From Pollutiaquabacter aromativorans (GTDB lineage: Bacteria > Bacteroidota > Bacteroidia > AKYH767-A > 2013-40CM-41-45), in the NCBI GenBank assembly GCA_049177215.1, contig CP185379.1, positions 1,550,001-1,614,000 on the forward strand: a stretch of DNA of 64,000 nt. The letters are read 5' to 3'. The notes beneath the pieces were generated by a model. That model saw nothing but the letters and a program-made list of their open reading frames with translations. It did not search any database and had not been told where the DNA came from. Shown here piece by piece: positions 25,354-34,315 of the stretch (positions within the stretch are counted from its first letter, which is position 1; each line of letters starts with the position of its first letter). The translations under genes and the position numbers were made by a program.

Positions 25354-26406
25354 CTACTCTCCCCTTCCAGCCACCCGCTTTATCCCATCCTTAGCCAACG
25401 CAAACGACGGATAAATGGTGGTGGCTTTTCGGTAGTCGGTCAGTGCTGCGGTTCTGTTGCCCATGCGCTCCTCCGCCAAGCCGCGGTGGTAATAGGCTTC
25501 CGCGTATTCCGGGTTATAGCGGATCGCATCGGTGAAATGCCGGATGGCGGCCGGATAGTCTTCCTTGTAACGCAGCGCGATGTATCCGAGGTTGTGATGG
25601 GCATCCGGATCTTTGGGATCGCTTGCCAGGAGCGTCGCGTAATCGGCCTCGGCTTCTTTCAGTTGTCCGATCTCCTGATAGTACAAACCACGGTTGTACA
25701 GGATCTCACCGCTGCCCGGACGTATACGTAAAGCATTGTTATAATACTGCAACGCCAGGGGATCCTTTTTTGCCGCGAAGATGCGGCCCAGTTCGCGTTG
25801 GGTGTCATAGTTCTCGGGATCCAGTTCGAGCACGGTCTGGAAACTGCTGATCGCTTTGGCCGTATCGCCCGACTCCTTGTAGACGAATCCTTTGATCGAA
25901 TACGCGCGCGCCAGCCGGTCGTTCAATCGAAGCGCGTTGTTCGCCGATTCAATTGCCTTGGGATAAGCCTTCAGGTAGAAATACAACTCGGCCAGGCGCA
26001 AGTGCGCTTCGGTATTCTTCGGGTCGATCCTCAGGCAGCGTTCGAATGCTTCAATGGAACGCGGCACCTGTAATGCACGGAATGCGATATCAGCCAGCGC
26101 CAGGAAATAGTCCGCCTTGCCCGAATCCAAGGTCACTACCCGCTCCATTTCCTGGTAAGCGCCCGGAATATTGCCCCTGATCTTCATCAACTGAGCGCGC
26201 TCAAACAGGAGTCCGGGATTCAACGAATCACGTAACAACTGTTCGTTCAACTCCCGAAACCGTCGATCGATGGCTGACTGGCTCGTATCCTGAGTCGAAA
26301 GGGTATCGGTCTGACCGCTTCCCGAATCCTGCCGGCAACCAGCAGGTGTCATGAGGAACGCGATAACCAACGCGGTCAGGAGATGACTTACAATCCTGTT
26401 TAACAT
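25354..26406 (-). CDS. TPR-repeat lipoprotein
   Basis: A 350-residue protein from ATG 26406. The lipobox is MTPAGC with Cys24, so it is anchored in the envelope. After a Ser/Gln/Asp-rich linker come about eight tetratricopeptide repeats (AQLMKIRGNIPGAYQEMERV, YFLALADIAFRALQVPRSIE, AYSIKGFVYKESGDTAKAIS, ILYNRGLYYQEIGQLKEAEA, AYYHRGLAEERMGNRTAALT). It is likely a scaffold for protein contacts; the partner is unknown. The start codon directly follows a recA terminator T-run. Flanked by repeat arrays. Confidence 0.88.
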   Translation of the reverse strand: MLNRIVSHLLTALVIAFLMTPAGCRQDSGSGQTDTLSTQDTSQSAIDRRFRELNEQLLRDSLNPGLLFERAQLMKIRGNIPGAYQEMERVVTLDSGKADYFLALADIAFRALQVPRSIEAFERCLRIDPKNTEAHLRLAELYFYLKAYPKAIESANNALRLNDRLARAYSIKGFVYKESGDTAKAISSFQTVLELDPENYDTQRELGRIFAAKKDPLALQYYNNALRIRPGSGEILYNRGLYYQEIGQLKEAEADYATLLASDPKDPDAHHNLGYIALRYKEDYPAAIRHFTDAIRYNPEYAEAYYHRGLAEERMGNRTAALTDYRKATTIYPSFALAKDGIKRVAGRGE

Positions 26407-26442
26407 AAAAAAATACCGCCGGGACAATCAACCCGGCGGTAT
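26407..26442 (-). terminator. Rho-independent terminator abutting the TPR start codon
   Basis: On the minus strand, perfect 11-bp arms ATACCGCCGGG/CCCGGCGGTAT (26432-26442 and 26413-26423) with an 8-base loop lead into six T residues, then ATG of the TPR gene. It would end recA transcription. Confidence 0.8.
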
Positions 26443-26503
26443 AAAAGTAAGGAAATTGGGAAAGGAAGAATCGAAGAAGCGATACGCTCAAAAATCCTTC
26501 CCC

Positions 26504-26590
26504 AAATCACTAATCACTAATCACTAATCACTAATTACTAGTTACTAGTTACTAGTTACAAGTTACAAGTTATTTGTGATTAGTGATTGA
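26504..26590. repeat. 7-bp degenerate array I with terminal inverted repeats
   Basis: Blocks CACTAAT, TACTAGT and ACAAGTT, then GTGATTAGTGATT. The ends 26505-26517 and 26576-26588 are a perfect 13-bp inverted repeat, so the whole array can fold as one hairpin. Confidence 0.85.
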
Positions 26591-26622
26591 GGATTTGCGC
26601 ATCGGAATCTTTTCCTGCCTGC

Positions 26623-27654
<1,032 letters not shown>

Positions 27655-27715
27655 GGTGTATAGAGTTTAGGTTTGTTACTAGGCCGGAGATCAGGCTATC
27701 GCTCAATCAACGGTA

Positions 27716-27746
27716 CAAATATACAGTGTTTGTATCACAATCAAAA
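27716..27746 (-). promoter_or_regulatory. recA promoter
   Basis: Read on the minus strand, TTTG (27742-27745) and TATATTTG (27716-27723) are 18 bases apart, the same spacing as the ferredoxin promoter. The leader to the ATG is about 55 bases. Confidence 0.65.
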
Positions 27747-27752
27747 CGATTG
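27738..27752. promoter_or_regulatory. Candidate operator over the recA -33 box
   Basis: CAATCAAAACGATTG is an inverted repeat (CAATC-N5-GATTG) that covers the -33 TTTG. A further CAATC follows at 27762-27766. Regulator unknown. Confidence 0.4.
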
Positions 27753-27860
27753 ACTGTAAAACAATCAAACGACTTATTAACAAAGTTCCACAAAGAATCC
27801 TTGAAAAATGCGATTGTTGAAAGATTTCCGCATATATGAGGGGAAATGAGGGCTGAGAAT

Positions 27861-27893
27861 GGGTGATTCGTGATTGGTGATTCGTGCTTGGCG
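27861..27893 (+). repeat. 7-bp degenerate tandem array J
   Basis: Four to five heptamers of GTGATTC/GTGATTG/GTGCTTG in the gap upstream of recA. Short partner of array K. The remaining sequence 27753-27860 is AT-rich and shows no gene. Confidence 0.75.
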
Positions 27894-27931
27894 ACCAAGA
27901 ATAAGATGTGGGTTACCATACCGCCACATCC

Positions 27932-27997
27932 GCTTACTGCCTACTGCCTACCGCCTTCTGCCCTCTGCCCTCTGCCTTCTGTCCTCCGCCCATCGCC
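27932..27997 (-). repeat. 7-bp degenerate tandem array K
   Basis: About nine heptamers of the CTACTGC/CTTCTGC/CCTCTGC type, pyrimidine-rich on the plus strand. The following gene's open frame runs back through it, but that part is not coding (see the acyltransferase entry). Confidence 0.85.
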
Positions 27998-28030
27998 TCT
28001 CTTTCCCCGAACTGCCGTACCTTTACCACG

Positions 28031-28906
28031 GTGCGATTGCTTTCGGCTCTTCTTTACTACCTGGTCCTGCTGCCGGTCTCCCTCTTGCCTTTCCCGTTGT
28101 TGTATGGCTTGTCGGATGGCCTGTTCATTTTGCTCTGGTACTTGCTTCCCTACCGGAAGAAGATCGTATTGCAAAACCTCCGGAATTCCTTTCCTGAAAA
28201 ATCGGAGCGGGAGATCCGCGCTATCGCACGCGACTTTTACGCTCACCTATGCGACCTGATCGTTGAAAGCCTGAAAACATTCACCGCTTCCCCGGCAACC
28301 ATTCGAAAGAGGGTGAACCTGGTGAATCCCGAATTACTCGAACACTATTACAAGCTTAACAAGAGCCTGATCCTGGTCACCGGGCATCACGCTAATTGGG
28401 AATGGCCGGCGATTACCCTGCCGTTTCACAGTTCGCATACCGCCACCGGCATCTACAAGCAACTCAGTAATCCCTACTTTGATTTACGCCTTCGCCGCAC
28501 CCGCGCGAAATTCGGCTTGAAATTGATGTCGACCCGGGAAGTTGCCGAGTTCTTCGAAGCTCATCAGTCCGACTGCTGTACCTACGGCTTCATCAACGAC
28601 CAGAGCCCATCCAAACCATCCAAGGGCTACTGGACCCGCTTCCTCAACCAGGACACCTGCGTTCTCCTGGGCGCGGAAAACTATGCGATGAAGTATGATT
28701 TCCCGGTTCTTTACGGCATGATCACCAAGACCGGGCGCGGAAAGTACCGGCTGGAATACAAACTAATATCGGAACACCCTGCGACTGAACCCCGCTTTGC
28801 CATCACCGAAGCCTGCGTCCGCATCAACGAATCCATCATTCGCAGCCAGCCGCAGTACTGGCTCTGGAGCCACCGGAGGTGGAAGCATAGGAAGGAAGAC
28901 TGGTAG
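28031..28906 (+). CDS. LpxL/LpxM-like lauroyl/acyl transferase
   Basis: A 291-residue inner-membrane acyltransferase of the lipid A biosynthesis (HtrB/MsbB) family. The start GTG 28031 gives MRLLSALLYYLVLLPVSLLP, a typical membrane anchor; a longer frame to 27908 translates repeat array K. The HX4D/E motif is HHANWEW (near residues 116-122) and later residues (FINDQSPSKPSKGYWTRF) match the family. It likely adds a secondary acyl chain to lipid A. The stop TAG is in the first unit of array L. Confidence 0.9.
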   Translation: MRLLSALLYYLVLLPVSLLPFPLLYGLSDGLFILLWYLLPYRKKIVLQNLRNSFPEKSEREIRAIARDFYAHLCDLIVESLKTFTASPATIRKRVNLVNPELLEHYYKLNKSLILVTGHHANWEWPAITLPFHSSHTATGIYKQLSNPYFDLRLRRTRAKFGLKLMSTREVAEFFEAHQSDCCTYGFINDQSPSKPSKGYWTRFLNQDTCVLLGAENYAMKYDFPVLYGMITKTGRGKYRLEYKLISEHPATEPRFAITEACVRINESIIRSQPQYWLWSHRRWKHRKEDW

Positions 28907-28973
28907 CTGGTAACTGGTGACTAGTAATTAGTAATTAGTAATTAGTGATTGGTGATTGGTGATTGGTGATTGG
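28900..28973 (+). repeat. 7-bp degenerate tandem array L
   Basis: Ten heptamers drift CTGGTAG, CTGGTAA, CTGGTGA, CTAGTAA, TTAGTAA, TTAGTGA, TTGGTGA. The acyltransferase stop codon is inside the first unit. Convergent with array M. Confidence 0.9.
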
Positions 28974-29017
28974 CGTTACGGGAGCCAATACTTTTCACTA
29001 AGCCGGCCGGATATTCT

Positions 29018-29112
29018 GTTGACTATTTACTGTTTACTGTTCACTATTCACTGTTCACTATTCGCTATTCACTGCCAACCGCCAACCGTCTACTGCTCAC
29101 CGCCTACCGCCC
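29018..29112 (-). repeat. 7-bp degenerate tandem array M
   Basis: About thirteen heptamers drift from TGTTTAC through TGTTCAC and TATTCGC to CGCCAAC and CGCCTAC. It supplies the last residues and stop codon of the convergent GNAT gene. Confidence 0.9.
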
Positions 29113-30127
29113 TCCTCCACACCATCAACTTCTCCCCTTCGTGCTCGATCATATCCTGCTGTTCGAACAATAGTTTTTTAAGGAGACGAATGGACCGCTC
29201 ATTTTCCGGTACCGTGATCGCATAGACCGTTTCATAACCGAATATCGATTTCACCAGTGGGATCCAGGCCATGGCGGCTTCGTAGGCGTAGCCTTTCCCT
29301 TCTGCTTCCGGCAAAAATGCGAATCCGAGGTCCGGGCCCGGCAGGTAGTCGCGCAGGATCAAGCCACACATACCGATCGGGGTGCCGTCGTCTTTCTTGC
29401 ATACCTTATAAAAACTCATGCCCTGCTCCCGCTCCAACCGCATCGGACTCCTTTGCAAATAGGCAATCGCGCTGGCCTCATCGGTTACACCGCGATCCCC
29501 GATGTAGCGTTTCCAACCATCCGTATTCAATAATTGAAGGATGAATTGCGCGTCACCTTCCGTGAAGGGCATTTGTCGGAGCCTCGTCGTTTCCAACCGA
29601 TCGGGTTGAACGAAAGGAACCAATCGTCGGCTGTAGATGACGTACGACTTTAGATTATCGTCTGCGGCAGCTTTGGATTCCGCGTCAAGGTCACGTTCGA
29701 AGCCATGCCGTTCCAACAGTCGCCGGGCAGCGGAATTGTCCCGGTGGGTCCACGCCCCGACTTCTTTCAACTGTTCAACCTTGCGTGCAAAGTCCAACAT
29801 CAACGAGAGCGCTTCGGACATGATTCCCTTCCCATGTTCCTCCGGAAAAAGTTCGAACCCGAACTCCGCCCTGGTTCTGTCTTCGTTATAATTCCAAAGG
29901 CAAATGGTACCCAACGGCTGATCGTCCTTCGCGCGCAGGATCTTATTGAAGTTCCAGCGTTCCAGCGCGTTCACTTCAATGATGCGCTGAAGCGTCTCCT
30001 GCATTTTCTCCAGGCTATCCGGCCGGGTATATTCGATGTAGCGATTGACCACAGGGTTGCTGCGCAACCGGTACATCCATTCCGCATCCGCGATCGCGAT
30101 CGGTTCCAGTCTGATGCTCTGGTTCAT
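29090..30127 (-). CDS. Tandem GNAT-domain N-acetyltransferase
   Basis: A 345-residue protein of two fused GNAT domains in the RimJ/RimL style. Domain 1 (1-165) carries FGFELFPEEHGKGIMSEAL and NSAARRLLERHGF; domain 2 (180-340) carries LGFAFLPEAEGKGYAYEAA and NERSIRLLKKLLFEQ, both with the acetyl-CoA R/Q-x2-G-x-G/A type loop. Targets are unknown. The C-terminal RAVGGEQ and the TAG stop are encoded by repeat array M, so the original end may differ. Confidence 0.88.
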   Translation of the reverse strand: MNQSIRLEPIAIADAEWMYRLRSNPVVNRYIEYTRPDSLEKMQETLQRIIEVNALERWNFNKILRAKDDQPLGTICLWNYNEDRTRAEFGFELFPEEHGKGIMSEALSLMLDFARKVEQLKEVGAWTHRDNSAARRLLERHGFERDLDAESKAAADDNLKSYVIYSRRLVPFVQPDRLETTRLRQMPFTEGDAQFILQLLNTDGWKRYIGDRGVTDEASAIAYLQRSPMRLEREQGMSFYKVCKKDDGTPIGMCGLILRDYLPGPDLGFAFLPEAEGKGYAYEAAMAWIPLVKSIFGYETVYAITVPENERSIRLLKKLLFEQQDMIEHEGEKLMVWRRAVGGEQ

Positions 30128-30185
30128 AGGGACGGCAATATCCGAAGAATCGTGCTAGGCTGCGTTCGTCAGCGCTCAGCTTAGA

Positions 30186-30226
30186 AAAGAAAAAAGGGCT
30201 CCGGACCACTCCCCGGAACCCTTTTT
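30186..30226 (-). terminator. Rho-independent terminator of the DUF2807-PadR-PspC operon
   Basis: On the minus strand, arms around the core CCGG (AAAGGGTTCCGG/CCGGAGCCCTTT, one mismatch) lead into TTTTTTCTTTTC. It lies 24 bases beyond the PspC stop. Confidence 0.8.
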
Positions 30227-30249
30227 ACAGGTCCAAGACCATCGTATAC

Positions 30250-32130
30250 TCAGACCACACTGATTCCCCGCGATTGGATCGCGGGAGTTACTTGCTTGTT
30301 ATCCTCGAGACTGATCCGAACGCCATTGGGGGAGATTCGGATACTGTCGCCGGGCTTCGGAGGAAGGGGCGGTACGGGACCGCGAAGTTTCTTGCCGTTG
30401 ATGCGTACGCCGGTGCTGTCGATGATCACCTTTTCCCCTTCGGGACCGATGATGCGGACACCGTTGTCGTCGATCTTCACCTCGGCGCCTTCGTCGCTGT
30501 TGATGCGGATGCGGCCGCGGAAATCGTCGTCCTTGAACTTGCCGCCGCCGACCACGTCTTCGTCACCGGTACAATCCACGCAGGTCAAACCATCGGCGGT
30601 CATCAGCCAGGTACGGCCCAGCATGTCGCGGTCGAAGATGTTTTGAACGTTGTCGATGTCGTAGATGAAGTCTTCCAGTCCACGGTCGAGATAAATCTTC
30701 GCGCCAACCGGAATTCGGAGTACGAGTTGCACCTTCTGGAAGCGGAACGGTTCGGTTTCCGCCAGCTTATAGAATCCCTGGAAGCGAATGGAAGAATCCG
30801 TCTGTGTGAAGCCGTAGTCGATGTGCGAAGCATTGTCGACCGCTTCTTTCCTGGAACCTCCGCGTGCAGAATAGATCCGAACAAGCTGGAAGGAGTCTGT
30901 CGGGCTTTTTACGATATCCAATCGAACATTGCGAGAGATAAGGTGACCTTCCCGTACGGAGATGTCCACATCTTCCCGGTTACCCCAGTCGCGGCTGCGA
31001 TCACCGTCGTAGTCTTTCTCGAGGTTGCGGTAGCTTTCCTGTTCAATCCGGATCACGCTCGATTTGGGCTGCGCGATGGAGATCTCTTCCCGGTAGCTGT
31101 CCTTGACACCATACGAGCGAATCACACGTCCGCCGATGAACAGGCAGATGATCACGCCAATGAGCCAGAGACCGAGTGCTGTAAAGCCCACGACCCGGTT
31201 CGCCTTCAGGTTAAAGAGCATGCGGGCGCCGGCCCAGGCCAGCATGAGGAACGGGATGCCGATCGCCAGCACGGCACCGATGTATCCGAATGCGAGATAT
31301 TTACCGGAGGGAAAGATGTGGTTGATGAATTCCGGGTAATTGGCAACCGGTAAACCGACGAGCGAAAAGAGCGATACGAACAAGGCTCCACCCACGACAA
31401 GGCCGATGAAGATGAAGAACACGGCGATGATCTTCCCAACGAGCAGGAAAAAGAACTTAAAGATCTCACCGATCGCTTCAAAGAACCGGCTCACGACCGT
31501 TCCAGCTTTCTTACCGCCGTCTTTTCCCAGCTCTGAAGCACGGTTACGGAGTTGTTCCATCTCCTCCTTGACATTCTTTTCAATGTTGGAGATGGTTACC
31601 GGCTCCCCCCGCATCTGGAGTTTTTCAGCGGTGGTCTTTGCTTCCGGTATGATGATCCACAGGAGGATATAGAGCAGGAAGCCCGAACCGAAGACGAAGA
31701 AGATGAAAGCAAAGGCCAGGCGAACCCAGACGGCGTCGATGTTCAGGTAACTGGCTATGCCGGAGCAGACGCCACCAAGCAATTTATCGTCCGGATCACG
31801 GAAGAGCCGGCGCTTGAGCGGAGCGGTCTCCACCGGCGGGGTGGTTTCCTTTACCGCTTCTTCCCTGCCCTCACCGAAATCTTCCGGCTTGCCCATCTGA
31901 CGGGTCACTTCTTCCACGTCGGTCAGGGTGATGACCTGTTTCGAGTCACCGACCCGCTCCTGGAACATTTCCGCGATGCGGCTTTCAATGTCCTGCATGA
32001 TCTCGTCGCGGCCGTCGGCCGCGGAGAAATGTCCGCGAACCGCTTCGAGATATTGTTTGAATCGTTCGTAGGCGTTTTCGTCGATGTGGAAGACGATGCC
32101 GCCGATGTTGACGGTTACGGTCTTATTCAT
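30250..32130 (-). CDS. PspC-domain envelope stress protein
   Basis: A 626-residue inner-membrane protein. An N-terminal cytosolic part (ESRIAEMFQERVGDSKQVIT) resembles anti-sigma-type HAAS/DUF1700-like helices. A PspC domain follows near residues 105-165 (KLLGGVCSGIASYLNIDAVW, then FGSGFLLYILLWIIIPEA). Four to five more membrane helices lie at about 220-345. The C-terminal 270 residues are beta-rich, ending in repeats around GVRI (DNGVRIIGPEG, STGVRINGKK, PNGVRISLED). It overlaps padR by four bases (ATGA), so PadR probably controls it. Role: likely membrane-stress response. Confidence 0.88.
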   Translation of the reverse strand: MNKTVTVNIGGIVFHIDENAYERFKQYLEAVRGHFSAADGRDEIMQDIESRIAEMFQERVGDSKQVITLTDVEEVTRQMGKPEDFGEGREEAVKETTPPVETAPLKRRLFRDPDDKLLGGVCSGIASYLNIDAVWVRLAFAFIFFVFGSGFLLYILLWIIIPEAKTTAEKLQMRGEPVTISNIEKNVKEEMEQLRNRASELGKDGGKKAGTVVSRFFEAIGEIFKFFFLLVGKIIAVFFIFIGLVVGGALFVSLFSLVGLPVANYPEFINHIFPSGKYLAFGYIGAVLAIGIPFLMLAWAGARMLFNLKANRVVGFTALGLWLIGVIICLFIGGRVIRSYGVKDSYREEISIAQPKSSVIRIEQESYRNLEKDYDGDRSRDWGNREDVDISVREGHLISRNVRLDIVKSPTDSFQLVRIYSARGGSRKEAVDNASHIDYGFTQTDSSIRFQGFYKLAETEPFRFQKVQLVLRIPVGAKIYLDRGLEDFIYDIDNVQNIFDRDMLGRTWLMTADGLTCVDCTGDEDVVGGGKFKDDDFRGRIRINSDEGAEVKIDDNGVRIIGPEGEKVIIDSTGVRINGKKLRGPVPPLPPKPGDSIRISPNGVRISLEDNKQVTPAIQSRGISVV

Positions 32131-32471
32131 GGCATTTCCGTTTTTTGAGTGGTGAGGTTAACTGCCTCTACGAGTTCGTTCCAGGTGGCGCGAAGTTCTT
32201 CGAGGAATTTTTCGCCGAGGGGAGTCAGCGAGTAATATTTACGGGGCGGGCCGCTTTTGCTTTCGACCCAGCGATATGTGAGGAGGCCTGCGTTCTTGAG
32301 TCGCGTCAGCAGCGGGTACAGGGTACCTTCCACGACGATCAGCCTGGACTCTTTCATCTTGGCAATGATGTCGGATGGGTAAACTTCGTGCTGCGACAGG
32401 ATCGAGAGGATGCAGAACTCGAGGACCCCTTTTCGCATCTGCGCTTGGGTATTTTCCAGGTTGCTGCTCAT
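32127..32471 (-). CDS. PadR-family transcriptional regulator
   Basis: A 114-residue winged-helix repressor from ATG 32471. The typical core reads MRKGVLEFCILSILSQHE, IIAKMKESRLIVVEGTLYPL and RKYYSLTPLGEKFLEEL. PadR proteins usually repress their own operon in response to envelope or chemical stress. Sits between DUF2807 and PspC genes, and a palindrome of PadR-like shape (33256-33274) overlaps the operon promoter, so autoregulation is likely. Confidence 0.92.
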   Translation of the reverse strand: MSSNLENTQAQMRKGVLEFCILSILSQHEVYPSDIIAKMKESRLIVVEGTLYPLLTRLKNAGLLTYRWVESKSGPPRKYYSLTPLGEKFLEELRATWNELVEAVNLTTQKTEMP

Positions 32472-32534
32472 GATCTTGTTATTGGTTGATGATGACACGG
32501 GGACTTTCCCCGCAGGTTATGGAAGAAGCCGGGA

Positions 32535-33158
32535 TCAGTCGTGCAGGGAAAGCGTGAGACGCTTGCTGCCGTTGCCGGATTCCCGCTTATAGTTAAGGTT
32601 GGCGTTGTATATTTCCTCGGTCTGACGGTAAGCGTCCAGGTTACGGGCTGATACACTGCCATTCCCGTACACACGGACGAAACTGTCGCCGGTGCTGCCC
32701 GAGGCCACGATGCGTCCGTTGCCTTTGACGATCATGCCGAGCGAAAGCGAACGGACTTCCATCTTAATACTGCCGTTGCCGTTCACTTTAAGGAGCAAGA
32801 GGTCCGAGTTGATGACCTGGTTGGCGTAGACTTTGGCGTTGCCGTTCACTTCGACCAGGTTGAGGTCGTTGACCGTTACATAGACGTTGACCGGACGGCT
32901 GTTGTCGCCGTTAATGATCAACGCGCCGTTCTCTACCTCGGTACTTACTTCGGAAACCGTTCTGCGGTCCCCCTCTACTTTCACCGAGCAAGCTTCGCCC
33001 TGGGAAAGGATGACGTTGGCATTGGCGTTTACGACCAGACCGTAGAAGTCGGTGGCCTTGCGCTCATTGGATACGAGTTCGGCGGATTCGCCAAACACTG
33101 AATTGCAAGCGCTCATCAGGATGAGAGCGGCGGAAAGAAGAAGGCGATTCGTTTTCAT
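32535..33158 (-). CDS. Head GIN domain (DUF2807) lipoprotein
   Basis: A 207-residue exported protein from ATG 33158. LILMSAC forms the lipobox (Cys18). The rest is a DUF2807/head GIN beta-helix with Asn/Gly/Val-rich rungs (NANANVILSQGEACSVKVEG, VEVNGNAKVYANQ, LKVNGNGSIKME, VKGNGRIVASG, VYGNGSVSA). It probably lies in the outer membrane or periplasm and is first in the PadR/PspC operon. A longer frame to 33248 would add residues before the signal peptide and is unlikely. Confidence 0.9.
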   Translation of the reverse strand: MKTNRLLLSAALILMSACNSVFGESAELVSNERKATDFYGLVVNANANVILSQGEACSVKVEGDRRTVSEVSTEVENGALIINGDNSRPVNVYVTVNDLNLVEVNGNAKVYANQVINSDLLLLKVNGNGSIKMEVRSLSLGMIVKGNGRIVASGSTGDSFVRVYGNGSVSARNLDAYRQTEEIYNANLNYKRESGNGSKRLTLSLHD

Positions 33159-33233
33159 GACAGGGAGCGTTGAGGAGTGATTTATAGTTCTTGTTATAGG
33201 AGGGTTCTGTGTATTACCGTGTGTATTGTTACG

Positions 33234-33265
33234 CAAATATATATGCACAGGATACTACTATGCAA
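33234..33265 (-). promoter_or_regulatory. Promoter of the DUF2807-PadR-PspC operon
   Basis: On the minus strand TATATTTG (33234-33241) is a perfect TAnnTTTG box. TTG at 33263-33265, 21 bases upstream, is the best -33 candidate and falls in the centre of a palindrome. Leader to the start is about 75 bases. Confidence 0.6.
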
Positions 33266-33274
33266 CACATAGTA
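33256..33274. promoter_or_regulatory. Palindromic candidate PadR operator
   Basis: TACTATG-CAACA-CATAGTA is a perfect 7-bp inverted repeat with a 5-base centre. ATG/CAT half-sites with this spacing resemble PadR-family operators. It covers the -33 region of the promoter. Sequence 33275-33400 shows no gene. Confidence 0.6.
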
Positions 33275-33420
33275 CTAATTTATTTTTCATATCACTGATT
33301 TTCAGGCTATTAATTTTATGTGCCGTCATTAAACATGGGACGGGGCGGCAGGCAGATTGTTACAGCCGTTTGGGAAAAAGGGTCAAAGCGTCGAAATTTT
33401 TATAAAAAACGGCTTCGAAT

Positions 33421-33452
33421 AAAAAAAGCCGTCCGCTAAGTGCGGACGGCTT
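33421..33452 (-). terminator. Rho-independent terminator of the FKBP gene
   Basis: Perfect 11-bp arms AAGCCGTCCGC (33426-33436) and GCGGACGGCTT (33442-33452) around TAAGT; on the minus strand a T7 run follows. A second copy of AAGCCGT plus T-run lies just after it (minus-strand 33415-33409). Confidence 0.9.
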
Positions 33453-33518
33453 CCTGGATGATTCTGGAAAAGGGTACTTAGGTCCCCTTCTCTACTCTAT
33501 AGTAATGGCGTAATGTGC

Positions 33519-34211
33519 TTACTTGCCTTTGATACCCAGGAGTTCAAGATCGAAGATCAGTGTGGAGTTCGGACCAATGACCGGACCTTTTTGACGATCA
33601 CCGTAGGCCAGTTCAGCCGGGATGAACAGTTTATACTTGGCACCCACTTTCATCAACTGAGCTGCTTCCACCCATCCCTGGATCACCATGGTCAGCGGAA
33701 TCTCAGACGGCTGGCCGCGATCTACCGAACTGTCGAATACTGTACCGTCGATCAGGGTACCATGATAATGTACGGTAACCGTATCGGTAGCTGAGGGCTT
33801 AGGACCGTCGCCTTCCTTGATCACCTGATATTGCAAACCGCTTGCAGTCGTGACGACGCCGGGCTTCTTACCATTCTCTTCCAGGAATTTCTTTCCTGCC
33901 GCGAGGTTCTCGTCGCCTTTGCGCTTCTGTTTCTCACCGAGGTAAGACTGAATGACCGTCTGTGCCGTGTTCATGTCAAACGGAAGGCTGTCGCCCTTCA
34001 TCACATCGGCCATGCCTTTTTTCATGATGTCGAGGTTCAACTCGTTCAAGCCATCCTTCTTGAGGTTGGTACCGATGGAGAGTCCAATGGCGTAGGAGGT
34101 AGAATCTGCAGCATTCGACAGTTTGACATCGTTCTTGCCCTTTTGACCATTGCAGGACATCAGCGTGGTCGCGGTGATCACGACCGCCAGAGAAATTGAT
34201 TTAATGTTCAT
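33519..34211 (-). CDS. FKBP-type peptidyl-prolyl isomerase, Mip-like lipoprotein
   Basis: A 230-residue exported proline isomerase from ATG 34211. The lipobox is TTLMSC, so it is membrane anchored. Residues about 30-115 form the helical dimerization domain of FKBP22/Mip (DSTSYAIGLSIGTNLKKDGL), and residues 125-228 are the FKBP domain with VTVHYHGTLIDGTVFDSS, IPLTMVIQGW and IPAELAYGDR. It assists folding of envelope proteins. It diverges from the glycosyltransferase gene, and the strong terminator follows. Confidence 0.94.
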   Translation of the reverse strand: MNIKSISLAVVITATTLMSCNGQKGKNDVKLSNAADSTSYAIGLSIGTNLKKDGLNELNLDIMKKGMADVMKGDSLPFDMNTAQTVIQSYLGEKQKRKGDENLAAGKKFLEENGKKPGVVTTASGLQYQVIKEGDGPKPSATDTVTVHYHGTLIDGTVFDSSVDRGQPSEIPLTMVIQGWVEAAQLMKVGAKYKLFIPAELAYGDRQKGPVIGPNSTLIFDLELLGIKGK

Positions 34212-34233
34212 GAGGTGTTTTTGAATTGGCCGG

Positions 34234-34241
34234 CAAAGATA
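34234..34241 (-). promoter_or_regulatory. -7 box of the FKBP gene
   Basis: TATCTTTG on the minus strand matches TAnnTTTG, 22 bases before the ATG. No clear -33 box is seen. Confidence 0.45.
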
Positions 34242-34315
34242 CAAGAATTGACCTGACCGGGATACTTTTACCCAACCCTGTCAGGATTCCGCGATATTTC
34301 GAACTTGCAGCGCCA

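Noticed and set aside
27908..28030. N-terminal extension of the acyltransferase
   Set aside because: It translates the 7-bp array (LLPTAFCPLPSAFC) and lacks the membrane-anchor pattern; GTG 28031 fits the family.
30274..31353. 359-residue open frame on the plus strand
   Set aside because: Lies opposite the PspC gene, shows no motif and has low-complexity composition.
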